Origin: Maricaulis maris | GTDB taxonomy: Bacteria; Pseudomonadota; Alphaproteobacteria; Caulobacterales; Maricaulaceae | DNA: 64,000 nucleotides | Assembly (NCBI RefSeq): GCF_003634045.1 | Contig: NZ_RBIM01000005.1 | Coordinates: 62,001 to 126,000 of the forward strand | Direction of reading: 5' to 3' | In this document: one piece after another, positions 56,270-64,000 of the stretch | How the letters are laid out: each line of letters starts with the position of its first letter | How positions within the stretch are numbered: position 1 is the first letter of the stretch | The notes under the pieces: model-generated | Told to the model about the DNA's origin: nothing | Seen by the model: the letters and a program-made list of their open reading frames with translations, nothing else | Database searches by the model: none | Program-made: the position numbers and the translations under genes

Positions 56270-56884
56270 TCAGGAATGAGCAAAAATGTCGATTTCCGGC
56301 CAGCCGGCGAGGTCGAGACGGGCCCGCGTCGGCAGGAAATCGAAACAGGCCTTGGCCAGATCCATCCGTCCTTCCCGCTCGAGCATCATCGTCAATACGT
56401 CGCGCAGCTTGTGCAGGTGCAGCACATCCGAGGCGGCGTATTCCAGCTGTGCCGGCGACAATTCGGCGGCGCCCCAGTCCGAGGATTGCTGCTGCTTGTT
56501 CATGTCGGCGCCGACCAATTCGCGGGTGACATCTTTCAGGCCGTGGCGATCAGTATAGGTGCGGGCCAGTTTCGAGGCGATCTTGGTGCAGAAAATCGGC
56601 GCCATCGTGACGCCGAGATATTTCTCGACCATGGCGACGTCGAACCGGGCAAAATGCAGGATTTTCTCGACCGCCGGGTCGGCCAGAACCCGCTTGAGAT
56701 TGGGGCAATCATAGGTCGGTCGGTCCATCTGCACGACATGGGCATCGCCATCGCCGGCCGATAGCTGGACCACGCACAACATGTCGCGGGTCAGGGACAG
56801 GCCGAGGGTTTCGGTGTCGACGGCGACGATCGGGCCGAGGTCGAGATCGGCGGGCAGGTCGCCCTTGTGGTAGTGCACAGTCAT
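56270..56884 (-). CDS. short ribonuclease D (DEDD 3'-5' exonuclease)
   Basis: A 204-residue protein consisting of the exonuclease domain only; E. coli RNase D has about 375 residues with HRDC repeats, which are absent here. The acidic residues are D23 and E25 (AVDTETLGLS), ILHFARFDVAMVEKYLGV, and the terminal YAASDVLHLHKL block with the final catalytic Asp. This short form is common in alphaproteobacteria and processes tRNA 3' ends or degrades RNA. Confidence 0.9.
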   Translation of the reverse strand: MTVHYHKGDLPADLDLGPIVAVDTETLGLSLTRDMLCVVQLSAGDGDAHVVQMDRPTYDCPNLKRVLADPAVEKILHFARFDVAMVEKYLGVTMAPIFCTKIASKLARTYTDRHGLKDVTRELVGADMNKQQQSSDWGAAELSPAQLEYAASDVLHLHKLRDVLTMMLEREGRMDLAKACFDFLPTRARLDLAGWPEIDIFAHS

Positions 56885-56910
56885 GGCGTCATCCTTGTTT
56901 GGCCCTGCGT

Positions 56911-58170
56911 CTAGCGCCGCGCGGCGCGCGGTGCAATGCGCGCCAGCTTGTCGGCGACGCTGATTTCATCATCGCCGTTGAGGAATTGCGGTGTTTCCAG
57001 CTCGGCCGACGGATTGCCGGCGGCAACCGCGTCCAGCATGGCGGTTACCGCGCGCCCATCCTCAGTGGCGAGCCAGGCGGCACGCCGCGCCTCGATGGCA
57101 GCTGACGTGGCACCCATCGTCTCCGGGCTCAGGCGGTCACCGGTGGTGCGGGCATCGTGCGGCCGGTCGCCAGCCATCACCGCCAACATGTCGGCACCGA
57201 CATTCGGCAGGTAGTGTGATGGCTCGTAGAAGGTCGGATGGGCCTCGGTCGCGTCGGCACCCGGTGCCGCGACGGCTGCAAAGGGTCTGAAACCTGAGAA
57301 GTCCCAGACTTGTGCGCCATCGCCCGGCAGGCAGGCGTCGACGGGTTCGCGGTCGGCATGGCGGGCGAATGTGTCGGCGAGCGCGGTGCGGAAGGCGAGG
57401 TAGTCATCGCCGCGCCCGGCCCGGAACAGGGCTTCCTCGCGCCAGGCATGCAGCGGATGGATGAAGCCGATGACCTGCACCCCTTCCGCCGTCAGCCGGT
57501 CGAGCACGGTCTCGAACAGGGCCAGCCGTTCCGGATCGAAGCGATAGCCGAGATAGAAGCGATAAATGCCCCGGGCACCGCTTTCATAGCGCGTCCGCTG
57601 GGCGCCGGCCGGATAGGTATCGGCCCAGGGCACGCGCGGCTGCGATCCGGTCAGATTGTCGGCGATCAGCTGGATCGAGGCGCCGAACGTGCTGGGCGAC
57701 AGGGCGACCCGGGCGCGGGCGAAATCGGCATTGCCGTCGCGCAGTGCCGACAGCCAATAGGTCGCCTTGGCCTTGGAATGGGTGCCGAACTCGTCGAGAT
57801 CAAGCCCGATCACGACGCACTGCAAGGTCTCGCTGCCGGCTGCCAGGGCGGCCGCTTGCGACAGTTCAAAAATATTGGTGCCGCGCATGCCGGCATTGAT
57901 GAAGCCGTCCGGCAAGTCGGCCGGATCACGCGGGAAACCATCGACCGTGCGCGATGATCCCAGGATGAGCGCGCGTTCGCCGCCGCGGGCCAGCTGGTCG
58001 CCGACATGGACCCGGCCGCCATCCTCATAGAGGCGCGTATCGCGAACGGTCAGGCCGGGAAGGTCCGGCGATCCCATGATGCCGAACGGATCGATCAGCG
58101 CATTGAAGCCCGCAAACCCGGCCAGGGACGCAAACAGGGCAATCAGCAATGTCACGGCATAGCGGTGCAT
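56911..58170 (-). CDS. membrane-anchored SGNH/AlgJ-like partner of an MBOAT acyltransferase
   Basis: A 419-residue protein with an N-terminal anchor (YAVTLLIALFASLAGFAGF) and a large periplasmic domain. The start of that domain reads RALILGSSRTVDGFP, with GSS at 71-73, resembling the nucleophile block of SGNH hydrolases found in AlgJ/AlgX/DltD-like acylation partners. Aspartate/histidine partners were not confidently placed; FYEPSHYLPNVGADM near residue 320 contains a candidate histidine. It lies 12 bases downstream of the MBOAT gene and is probably co-transcribed, suggesting that the two acylate a surface polysaccharide. The exact substrate is unknown. Confidence 0.7.
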   Translation of the reverse strand: MHRYAVTLLIALFASLAGFAGFNALIDPFGIMGSPDLPGLTVRDTRLYEDGGRVHVGDQLARGGERALILGSSRTVDGFPRDPADLPDGFINAGMRGTNIFELSQAAALAAGSETLQCVVIGLDLDEFGTHSKAKATYWLSALRDGNADFARARVALSPSTFGASIQLIADNLTGSQPRVPWADTYPAGAQRTRYESGARGIYRFYLGYRFDPERLALFETVLDRLTAEGVQVIGFIHPLHAWREEALFRAGRGDDYLAFRTALADTFARHADREPVDACLPGDGAQVWDFSGFRPFAAVAAPGADATEAHPTFYEPSHYLPNVGADMLAVMAGDRPHDARTTGDRLSPETMGATSAAIEARRAAWLATEDGRAVTAMLDAVAAGNPSAELETPQFLNGDDEISVADKLARIAPRAARR

Positions 58171-58182
58171 CTCGGCGCGGTC

Positions 58183-59703
58183 CTAGAAGGTGTAATAGAT
58201 GAATTCGGAGGTCTTCCAGGCGTTCAGCACCGACAGGAAGAGCAGGAAGGCGGCGCCGATGGCGGCCAGCCGGGTGAAGCGCCAGCGCAGGCCGGGTTTG
58301 GGTTTGATCTGGGCGTCCTTGAGAGTCTGTTCGTCGATCACATCGGCAAACAGTTCCGGCGTGTCGGGCAGCGACCAGACCAAAACCAGGCCGAACAGGA
58401 CCCAAGCGACCAGCTCGGTCGGGACACCTTCGAGGCCGAGACCCGAAAACCCGAACATGCCAGCCAGTATGCGGCCGGCACCGGACCAGGTCTCGGCCCG
58501 GAAGAAAACCCAGGCAATGGTCGTGAAGGCGAAGGTCAATCCGATGGCGATAAAGCGGCGATGGCCATCGAACCAGCCCTTGGGTCCCCACTTGTTCCAG
58601 TAATGGTTCACCGTCAGGCCAAGGCCATGCAGCCCGCCCCAGATCACAAAGGTCCAGGCGGCACCGTGCCAGAGGCCGCCGAGCAGCATGGTCGCCATCA
58701 GATTGATCGAGCGCCGCGTCTCGCCATGCCGGTTGCCGCCCAGCGGGATGTAAAGATGGTCGCGCAGGAAATGGCTCAGCGTGATGTGCCAGCGGCGCCA
58801 GAACTCGACCACCGAGGCGGATTTGTACGGCCCGTTGAAATTGACCGGCAGGCGGAAGCCGAGGCAACGGGCCAGGCCCAGCGCCATGTCGGAATAGCCC
58901 GAGAAATCGAAGAAGATCTGCAGCGCATAGGCAATGGCTCCGAACCAGGCCGCGACCAGGCCTGGCGTGTCGCCGCGTTCGGCCATCGCAAACAGCGACG
59001 ATGCGTAAGGCTCGATGCTTTCCGCAATCAGCACCTTTTTGGCCAGGCCGACCGCGAACAGCGACAGGCCGACGCCGAGATTGTCCCAGAGATCGTCCTT
59101 GCGTGTGGTGTCGTTGAATTGCGAGGCGATCTGGTGGTGCTGGATCAGCGGGCCGGCGACGATGTGCGGGAAGAAGGACACAAACAGGGCGTGCGCGAAG
59201 AAGCGGCCCGGATCGGTCTTCCGGCGTGCCACATCGACCAGGTAGGAAATCTGCTGGAAGGAGAAGAAGGATATCGCCAGCGGCAGGCCGAGGCCGAGCT
59301 CGGGAATATCCAGCCCGGTCAGCGCATTGATATTGCCGGCCAGGAAGTCGGCATATTTGAAAAAGCCGAGCAGGGAGAGGTTGAAGATGATGCCGATGGC
59401 CAGCAGGGGCTGGTTGCCCCATCGACGCATCAGTCGCGCCACGATGTGGTTGATGATCACTGAGCCGAGCAGCAGCAGGACGTGGCGGATGAACCAGAGC
59501 GAGCGGATCAGGCTCTCAAGCGTCCAGCCGTCCAGCTCGTGCCAGGGTGCCCGCGACAGGTCCCACCACGCATAGAAGAAGAAGCTCGCGGCGGCGAGCA
59601 GTGACAGCGCCGTCCAATGCGAGATGTAACGCCGCGCCAGATAATAGGTGAGCAGCACGCCGGGCAGGAAAAGGAACAGGAATTCGAAGGAATTGAAGAT
59701 CAT
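58183..59703 (-). CDS. MBOAT-family membrane-bound O-acyltransferase (AlgI/PatA-like)
   Basis: A 506-residue polytopic protein. The MBOAT core is FFDFSGYSDMALGLARCLGF, EFWRRWHITLSHFLRDHLYIP (H306) and LLGGLWHGAAW with catalytic H346. The order of helices and the ending LRWRFTRLAAIGAAFLLFLSVLN match AlgI-like acetyltransferases. It would move acetyl groups across the membrane to a glycan. It is followed at 12 bases by its SGNH-like partner. No alginate or exopolysaccharide synthesis genes are in the window. Confidence 0.93.
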   Translation of the reverse strand: MIFNSFEFLFLFLPGVLLTYYLARRYISHWTALSLLAAASFFFYAWWDLSRAPWHELDGWTLESLIRSLWFIRHVLLLLGSVIINHIVARLMRRWGNQPLLAIGIIFNLSLLGFFKYADFLAGNINALTGLDIPELGLGLPLAISFFSFQQISYLVDVARRKTDPGRFFAHALFVSFFPHIVAGPLIQHHQIASQFNDTTRKDDLWDNLGVGLSLFAVGLAKKVLIAESIEPYASSLFAMAERGDTPGLVAAWFGAIAYALQIFFDFSGYSDMALGLARCLGFRLPVNFNGPYKSASVVEFWRRWHITLSHFLRDHLYIPLGGNRHGETRRSINLMATMLLGGLWHGAAWTFVIWGGLHGLGLTVNHYWNKWGPKGWFDGHRRFIAIGLTFAFTTIAWVFFRAETWSGAGRILAGMFGFSGLGLEGVPTELVAWVLFGLVLVWSLPDTPELFADVIDEQTLKDAQIKPKPGLRWRFTRLAAIGAAFLLFLSVLNAWKTSEFIYYTF

Positions 59704-60016
59704 TGCCGCGCCGCACCGGAAGTCGCAGCGACGCTAGCCCTCCCCCGTCCAGGCGGCAAGGCAGGCCTGCACGCGGCAGCGTTATCCACAGGGGGCGCCT
59801 CCTTTTGTGACATTTGGATGTCTTAACGGGGTGTAAATGGAAAAAATTCTGCATCAAAATGTCCACGAGGGTGATGCAATAGCCTTAATTTTCATGCCAT
59901 GCGGTCCATTACGAAAACTTTCGAACGATCCGTATACGGACTTTACATTCGCGGCATGATCTGTAACATTAGTGTCATACACAATCCTATCGAGTTTCTC
60001 GCAGGAGGGAGACCAC
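59704..60016. other. 313-base intergenic region between MBOAT and a secreted-protein gene
   Basis: No gene is supported here. Noted elements are a perfect DnaA-box nonamer TTATCCACA (59782-59790), TTAA-N7-TAAA at 59823-59837 (one mismatch from a CtrA box), and a 12-base palindrome TCCGTATACGGA (59929-59940). The second half is more AT-rich than the surroundings and holds the likely promoter of the gene at 60017. Confidence 0.6.
59942..59969 (+). promoter_or_regulatory. candidate sigma-70 type promoter
   Basis: TTTACA (59942-59947) and TAACAT (59964-59969) are spaced by 16 bases in an AT-rich zone about 45 bases before the start codon at 60017. The palindrome TCCGTATACGGA abuts the -35 and could be an operator. 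No experimental support. Confidence 0.4.
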
Positions 60017-60439
60017 ATGAAAAACCAAAGCAAAATGATCGCCGCTTCCCTCGCCGCGTCCTTCGCCTTCATGGCACCGGCCCCGGCCCAATCCCCCGAC
60101 AGTGGGGAAGCATTCCTTCTCGAAATGATGGGCGAACGCGCCTGGGAAGTATCCTGTCAGTTGACGCAGGGTGATGGCGACAGTGTCGCAACCCGCGAGC
60201 GGGGCCGCGGCCTCCTCGACAATGGCCGCTTCTCCGTTGGCGACGTCGTCGGTGGCCTGTGCACCTATTCGGTGCCGGACCGCGGTGAGCTGCGCCTCAC
60301 GCTGCATGTCGAACATACCCAGCTGGAATGCCCGTTCACGGTCACCGAGGCCGGCTTCTGCCGCGCCTATCTCCAGCCTGGCGACAGCGGCAGCTTCAAT
60401 GTCCAGCGCCGCTCAACGCCGGTCGCGACCGGCTCGTAA
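60017..60439 (+). CDS. secreted protein of unknown function, 140 residues
   Basis: Start at the ATG 60017, directly after GGAGGGAGACCAC; the in-frame ATG at 59972 would add a non-basic extension. The signal peptide (MKNQSKMIAASLAASFAFM) ends near APAQS. The mature part carries four cysteines (VSCQLTQ, GGLCTYS, QLECPFT, GFCRAYL) spaced as two likely disulfides, and strands such as GELRLTLHVEHTQLECPF. The family is unknown. It has a well-defined promoter-like region upstream and a strong terminator downstream, so it is a stand-alone gene. Confidence 0.7.
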   Translation: MKNQSKMIAASLAASFAFMAPAPAQSPDSGEAFLLEMMGERAWEVSCQLTQGDGDSVATRERGRGLLDNGRFSVGDVVGGLCTYSVPDRGELRLTLHVEHTQLECPFTVTEAGFCRAYLQPGDSGSFNVQRRSTPVATGS

Positions 60440-60477
60440 GCGCCACATGCGATAACCTGTACGAAGCACGACAGGTA

Positions 60478-60516
60478 AAAAGACGCCCGGCTGCCTCCCC
60501 CGCAGCCGGGCGTTTT
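60478..60516 (+). terminator. intrinsic terminator
   Basis: ACGCCCGGCTGC (60483-60494) pairs with GCAGCCGGGCGT (60502-60513), followed by TTTT and preceded by AAAAAG. It is suitable for the plus-strand gene and possibly for the convergent lipoprotein gene. Confidence 0.85.
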
Positions 60517-60562
60517 CGTGTGGATGTCTGATCCGGTGGTGACCGGACCGGACGGCGCAATC

Positions 60563-61138
60563 CTAGTCCGGCAAGTCAATCGAGTTCATGATCGCTTCGA
60601 CTTCCGGCGCGACCGCATCATAGTAATGCAGCTCCGGCGCCATGAAGAGCACCAGGTCGAGCCGGTCATCATGCGCGATGGTGGCGGCCTCGCCCTTCAC
60701 CCGCATGCCATTCTGCCAGATGCCGGTCAGGCCGAAGCGCAGCCCGTCGACGCCGTCAAACTCTGCCGGCCGGATCAGATCGGCCTCGACATCGCTATAG
60801 CCGATCATTTCCAGGCTCGATGTGATGAATTCGACGATTTCGAACTCGCTCGACCCGGCGGTGTAGAGCGGCATTTCAACATTGCGGCGGGCGCGCACGA
60901 GGCCTTCGGAGTCAGGAATGGAAACCAGGTGGACCCGGTTGAGCAGAACGCCGTCCTGCGTCAGGAACTCGCCATTGGTCGCCGGATTGATTTGCGACGG
61001 CCAGCGCGACCAGTCTTTCTGCAGCATCACCGAAAAGTCACCCTCGGTCTCGAACGGTCCGGCCGGTGCGGCAACCGGCACAACGGCGCAGGCGGAAAGG
61101 CTGGCGGCGACAAGGCCGCAGATCAGAAGGCGTTTCAT
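60563..61138 (-). CDS. lipoprotein, third gene of an exported-protein operon
   Basis: A 191-residue lipoprotein with lipobox LSAC (C17). The mature part is a mixed alpha/beta domain: FETEGDFSVMLQKDWSRWP, LLNRVHLVSIPDSEGLV and EFEIVEFITSSLEMIGYSDVEADLIRPAEF, ending RLDLVLFMAPELHYYDAVA. No family is recognised. The start overlaps the stop of the M48 gene by four bases (ATGA), implying coupled translation and a role related to that protease. Confidence 0.7.
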   Translation of the reverse strand: MKRLLICGLVAASLSACAVVPVAAPAGPFETEGDFSVMLQKDWSRWPSQINPATNGEFLTQDGVLLNRVHLVSIPDSEGLVRARRNVEMPLYTAGSSEFEIVEFITSSLEMIGYSDVEADLIRPAEFDGVDGLRFGLTGIWQNGMRVKGEAATIAHDDRLDLVLFMAPELHYYDAVAPEVEAIMNSIDLPD

Positions 61139-62322
61139 GGTTGTGTCCCCGTCAAGTCAGTGATCAGGCGTTCGATCAGATACCGGTCGCGTGCCTGGGG
61201 TGAATGGTCGAGATAGGCCTGGAAGGCTGCTGCAGCTGCCGGGTTGTCGCCTTGTGCCCGGCGCATCTCGCCGATAGCGCGCCAGGCATCCGCCGGTGCG
61301 TCGGCGTGGCGGGTCGCCGCTTCAAACTCGGCCAAGGCGAGCGCGTCATCGCCGTCATCGGCCCGCATCGCATAAATGCGGCCGCGCGCATATTGCAAGA
61401 CACCGAGATCCTCGCCCTGCCCGGCCAGGCGATCAACCAGCGCCAAGGTGGCGCCGTGGTCTCGCCGTACGATATGCATGTCCAGCCAGTCCTGAAGGAA
61501 GGGGCGGATGATCCGGCGATAAGCGGCGCGATCGCCGTCATGGACGGGCAGGTCCGCAGCCTGGGCGGTGAGTGATGCAATGCGTACATCAATATCGGGA
61601 TGCGTGCCGAAAACCCCGCCATCATTGCCCCGGCGGGTCACCTCGTCATGGTCGGACGCGGTCAGTTCATCCAGGAGATTGCTCCAGATTGCCGCGCCGG
61701 CATCGGCGGAGTAGCCGGCCTCGGTGGCATGGATCAGCCCCTTGGTGTCGGCCTCGGTTTCCTGGGATCGCGAGAAGGACAGGGCGCCGCCATAGGCGAG
61801 AAGCGAGCCGAATGATGACAGTCCGCCGCCGCCTGCCACACCGATGACGCTGCCCAGCACCGTGGAGGTGACATTGGCGTTGCGCATGGCGGCATGACGT
61901 TCGAGGAAATGGTTTTCCTCGAAATGTACGAATTCATGTCCCAGCACGAAGGCCAATTCATCGGTGGTTTCCGCGCGCAACAACAAGCCGGTATTCACGA
62001 TCGCCATGCCGTTTGGCGCCATTGAGGCATTGAAAGTGGGCGATTCCAGTATGTAAAGGCGCAGGTCGTCGCAGAATGTGCCGGCCACCTCACAGATGCG
62101 CGCATTCACCCACGCGTTGAGCGCCGGGTCGGAATTGAGTTGTCCCGAGGCCTGCAGTCGGGATTCGGCTTCATCGGTCTGGTACCACAGGCTGGCTTCC
62201 GTCGATGACAGGTCCATCGGACGATCGCCGGCGCTGCGAACCCCGTGGTCGGTCGAGGCGCAGGCAGCAAGGCTCACTGCGAGGCCGGCCGCAAGGCCGA
62301 GCCGGGTCAGGGAGTTCAGCAT
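61135..62322 (-). CDS. M48-family metalloprotease lipoprotein with C-terminal TPR-like repeats
   Basis: A 395-residue zinc peptidase with lipobox LAAC (C21). The zinc site is HEFVH (H129, E130, H133) in LGHEFVHFEENHFLERHA, and the third ligand is likely the Glu in SRSQETEADTKGLIHA. From about 300 the chain is helical (ALALAEFEAATRHADAPADAW, RRAQGDNPAAAAAFQAYLDH), like the TPR of BepA/LoiP-type proteases. Such enzymes assist or degrade outer-membrane proteins. It follows the 62.3-63.0 kb gene by ten bases. Confidence 0.9.
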   Translation of the reverse strand: MLNSLTRLGLAAGLAVSLAACASTDHGVRSAGDRPMDLSSTEASLWYQTDEAESRLQASGQLNSDPALNAWVNARICEVAGTFCDDLRLYILESPTFNASMAPNGMAIVNTGLLLRAETTDELAFVLGHEFVHFEENHFLERHAAMRNANVTSTVLGSVIGVAGGGGLSSFGSLLAYGGALSFSRSQETEADTKGLIHATEAGYSADAGAAIWSNLLDELTASDHDEVTRRGNDGGVFGTHPDIDVRIASLTAQAADLPVHDGDRAAYRRIIRPFLQDWLDMHIVRRDHGATLALVDRLAGQGEDLGVLQYARGRIYAMRADDGDDALALAEFEAATRHADAPADAWRAIGEMRRAQGDNPAAAAAFQAYLDHSPQARDRYLIERLITDLTGTQP

Positions 62323-62332
62323 CGGAGCCGCC

Positions 62333-63004
62333 CTATTCGAGCGGCAGATTGTTCAGAACGCGCGTGACGATGCCGGCCGACTCGCCTTCGTCGCGCGCAT
62401 CGCCAAGCGTGGCCTGTGCGCGCTCAACGATATCGCCAGTCTCCAGATCGATGATCGTGCCGATCGTGGCCCGGACATTCTGCGATGGCGGGGTGAAACC
62501 GGTCGCCGTCCCGACTAGGACCTGGGTCATGAACACGCCGCCGCTTTCGATCTGCGAGTAGTGATCGACGAAAATCGCGCGGTCGGCATTGTAATGCTCG
62601 CGCAGCAAGGATGCTGTCTCGCCCAGCGTAATGTCGTGATTGCTGCCCCGGCCGCCCTTGTGCGGCATGTTCAGATCGGCCGAGGCTGAGACCAGTTCGA
62701 ACAGGTAGAGCAGTTGCTGGATCTCGTCAGCGTGCTGCGCATCGCTGTCAAAGCCTGTCACCGTATAGCCGGCGGAGGAGATCTGGTCGCTGAAATGGCC
62801 GCGCAGATTATTGGTCGCCGCCTCGGTCCAGTCGGCACGCACTTCGGCACCACCGGTGGTGATGAAGATGATCTCGGCATTGGGTTCCATGATCAGGTAC
62901 TGCGCCGGCGCATGGCCGTCGGCAGGGGCGTCATCGGCATGAGCAGAAAACGGCGCAATGAGTCCCCCGACCGCCAAGGTGGCGGCCAACGCAACATGTT
63001 TCAT
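62333..63004 (-). CDS. exported protein, first gene of the M48 operon
   Basis: 223 residues from the ATG at 63004, which gives a signal peptide ending SAHAD. The mature part opens PAQYLIMEPNAEIIFITTGG and contains DLNMPHKGGRGSNHDITLGETASLLREHYNADRAIFVDHYSQIES, then VRATIGTIIDLETGDIVERAQA. I do not recognise the family; the mix of strands and helices would fit a small periplasmic enzyme or carrier. It is probably the promoter-proximal gene of the three-gene operon, preceded by about 195 non-coding bases. Confidence 0.65.
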   Translation of the reverse strand: MKHVALAATLAVGGLIAPFSAHADDAPADGHAPAQYLIMEPNAEIIFITTGGAEVRADWTEAATNNLRGHFSDQISSAGYTVTGFDSDAQHADEIQQLLYLFELVSASADLNMPHKGGRGSNHDITLGETASLLREHYNADRAIFVDHYSQIESGGVFMTQVLVGTATGFTPPSQNVRATIGTIIDLETGDIVERAQATLGDARDEGESAGIVTRVLNNLPLE

Positions 63005-63199
63005 GGATAGTCCCCCAGAATATTTCCGGTTCATCCTGAAAGGCGGCGCCCGTGTCCGTCAAGTCCGATCTCACGTAAGGTTGTGGATTTTTGCACCAGT
63101 AGGCGCGCCGGATCCGGCAATGCACTGCGAAATCATACCGAAGAATTCCGGACAACCTGCCCGTCGGCGCGACGGGTTTATTCCTTGAAAGGAAAGCAA

Positions 63200-63286
<87 letters not shown>

Positions 63287-63450
63287 AGGTGTGCGAGGCG
63301 CGGTAACTAAAGCCGGGGCGGGGCGCTGTCAACGGGCTGATTGCACGCCGCGCTGTGTTCGACACTTCAGTACCGTGCGCATTGCCGCATGGACAGGCGC
63401 GCGGTTTTTTGGTCTATCCCGGACAAAGCCTATTTGCACGAGGGCATTCC

Positions 63451-64000
63451 ATGCTGCGAGACGAGATCATCACCGTGTTCGGCGGGTCCGGCTTTGTCGG
63501 GCGTCATGTGGTTCGGGCGCTGGCCAAGGCCGGCTACCGGGTGCGCGTCGCCTCGCGCCGACCGCATCTGGCGCAGGACCTGCGGGTCATGGGCGTGGTC
63601 GGTCAGGTCCAGCTGGTGCAGGCCAATTTGCGCGTTCCGGCCTCGGTCGAGCGGGCGCTGGATGGTGCCGCTGGCGTGGTCAATCTGGTCGGTGTTCTCA
63701 ATGAGGGCGGTCGTCAGACCTTTACCCGCCTGCATGCGCTGGGCGCCAAGACGATCGCCGACACGGCGGCGGCGATGGGCATCGAGCGCATGATCCAGGT
63801 CTCGGCCATTGGCGCCTCGGACGACAGTGCCTCGCGCTATGCCCACACCAAGGCCGAAGGCGAGGCTTCGGTGCTGGCGGCCCTGCCGCAGGCCACCATC
63901 CTGCGGCCCTCGATCGTGTTCGGCACTGAGGATGGTTTCTTCAACCGCTTCGGCGCGATGGCCCGCTTCGTGCCGGCCCTGCCGCTGTTCGGTGGCGGCA
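63451..64000 (+). CDS. NAD(P)-binding NDUFA9-type complex I assembly/accessory protein, 3' truncated by the window
   Basis: The first 183 codons of a Rossmann-fold protein. The ATG at 63451 follows a weak GAGGG. It starts with IITVFGGSGFVGRHVVRALA, the classic GGxGFxG cofactor loop, then LVQANLRVPASVERALDGAAGVVNLVGVLNE and VSAIGASDDSASRYAHTKAEGE, where YAHTKAE corresponds to the active-site region of the family. The short-chain/NDUFA9-like group is associated with NADH dehydrogenase and ubiquinone in alphaproteobacteria. The rest lies beyond 64000. Confidence 0.88.
   Translation, partial: MLRDEIITVFGGSGFVGRHVVRALAKAGYRVRVASRRPHLAQDLRVMGVVGQVQLVQANLRVPASVERALDGAAGVVNLVGVLNEGGRQTFTRLHALGAKTIADTAAAMGIERMIQVSAIGASDDSASRYAHTKAEGEASVLAALPQATILRPSIVFGTEDGFFNRFGAMARFVPALPLFGGG

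Noticed and set aside
58006-59463. 485-codon frame antisense to the MBOAT gene
   Set aside because: Highly charged, Q/R-rich composition typical of antisense readings of hydrophobic membrane genes.

Overview
The window looks like chromosome of a GC-rich alphaproteobacterium of the Caulobacterales/Maricaulales type, with a Maricaulis- or Hyphomonas-like marine dimorphic bacterium as the best guess. Supporting signs are a DivL-type kinase with tyrosine in place of the phospho-acceptor histidine, ChvI/ChvG beside PTS proteins, an IalB-family protein, a Usg-like protein, a TIGR02300 protein, AddAB instead of RecBCD, and the AmgK/MurU recycling pair. The genus is inferred. Most of the window is dense housekeeping sequence, with many 4-base ATGA/GTGA gene overlaps. 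I see no prophage, insertion sequence, integrase or CRISPR array.

Layout. 0-5.7 kb: chemoreceptor-like fragment, GNAT, rlmN, IalB-like protein, TrmH-like methyltransferase, isoaspartyl peptidase and an SDR dehydrogenase. 5.8-11.7 kb: siderophore-type TonB receptor, exported small proteins, a Usg-like protein, a beta-propeller protein and dapF. 11.8-18.2 kb: an S9 peptidase lipoprotein, a 0.7-kb non-coding stretch carrying palindromic repeats, a SnoaL-like protein, a DUF1254/DUF1214-type pair and a 566-residue protein of unknown function. 18.3-23.5 kb: chvI-chvG, EIIA-Man and HPr, then a large acidic membrane protein with hexapeptide repeats. 23.7-36.7 kb: TonB-C lipoprotein, divL, ferredoxin, tsaE-amgK-murU-addB-addA (an overlapping operon) and trxA.

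36.8-42.9 kb, minus strand: trpF-trpB-[brnT-brnA-lipoprotein]-trpA-accD-folC. The trp run is interrupted by a BrnT/BrnA toxin-antitoxin module. The toxin gene has no ATG, GTG or TTG start, and its probable promoter lies inside a perfect inverted repeat. folC also appears to use a non-canonical start (ATT or ACG) overlapping the accD stop codon. 43-50 kb: a LysR regulator, a small divergent gene, a SprA-like protein, ihfB, rpsA, cmk, aroA, a TIGR02300 protein and tRNA-Ala(GGC). 50.3-59.7 kb: a Sel1 protein, ptsN-hpf-rpoN-lptB-lptA-lptC, a short RNase D, and an MBOAT acyltransferase with an SGNH-like partner. 59.7-64 kb: a secreted protein, a three-gene exported operon with an M48 metalloprotease, tRNA-Leu(CAG) and the start of an NDUFA9-type Rossmann protein.

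Themes: envelope building (LptABC, AmgK/MurU, DapF, MBOAT), envelope and nutrient signalling (ChvGI, PTS-Ntr, RpoN), cell-cycle polarity (DivL) and DNA repair (AddAB). The strongest candidates for something not routinely annotated are the non-canonical starts of brnT and folC, the placement of brnTA inside a trp operon, the absence of hprK between chvG and the EIIA gene, the 566-residue and 680-residue proteins flanking the ChvGI/PTS block, and the 14.1-14.75 kb repeat cluster.
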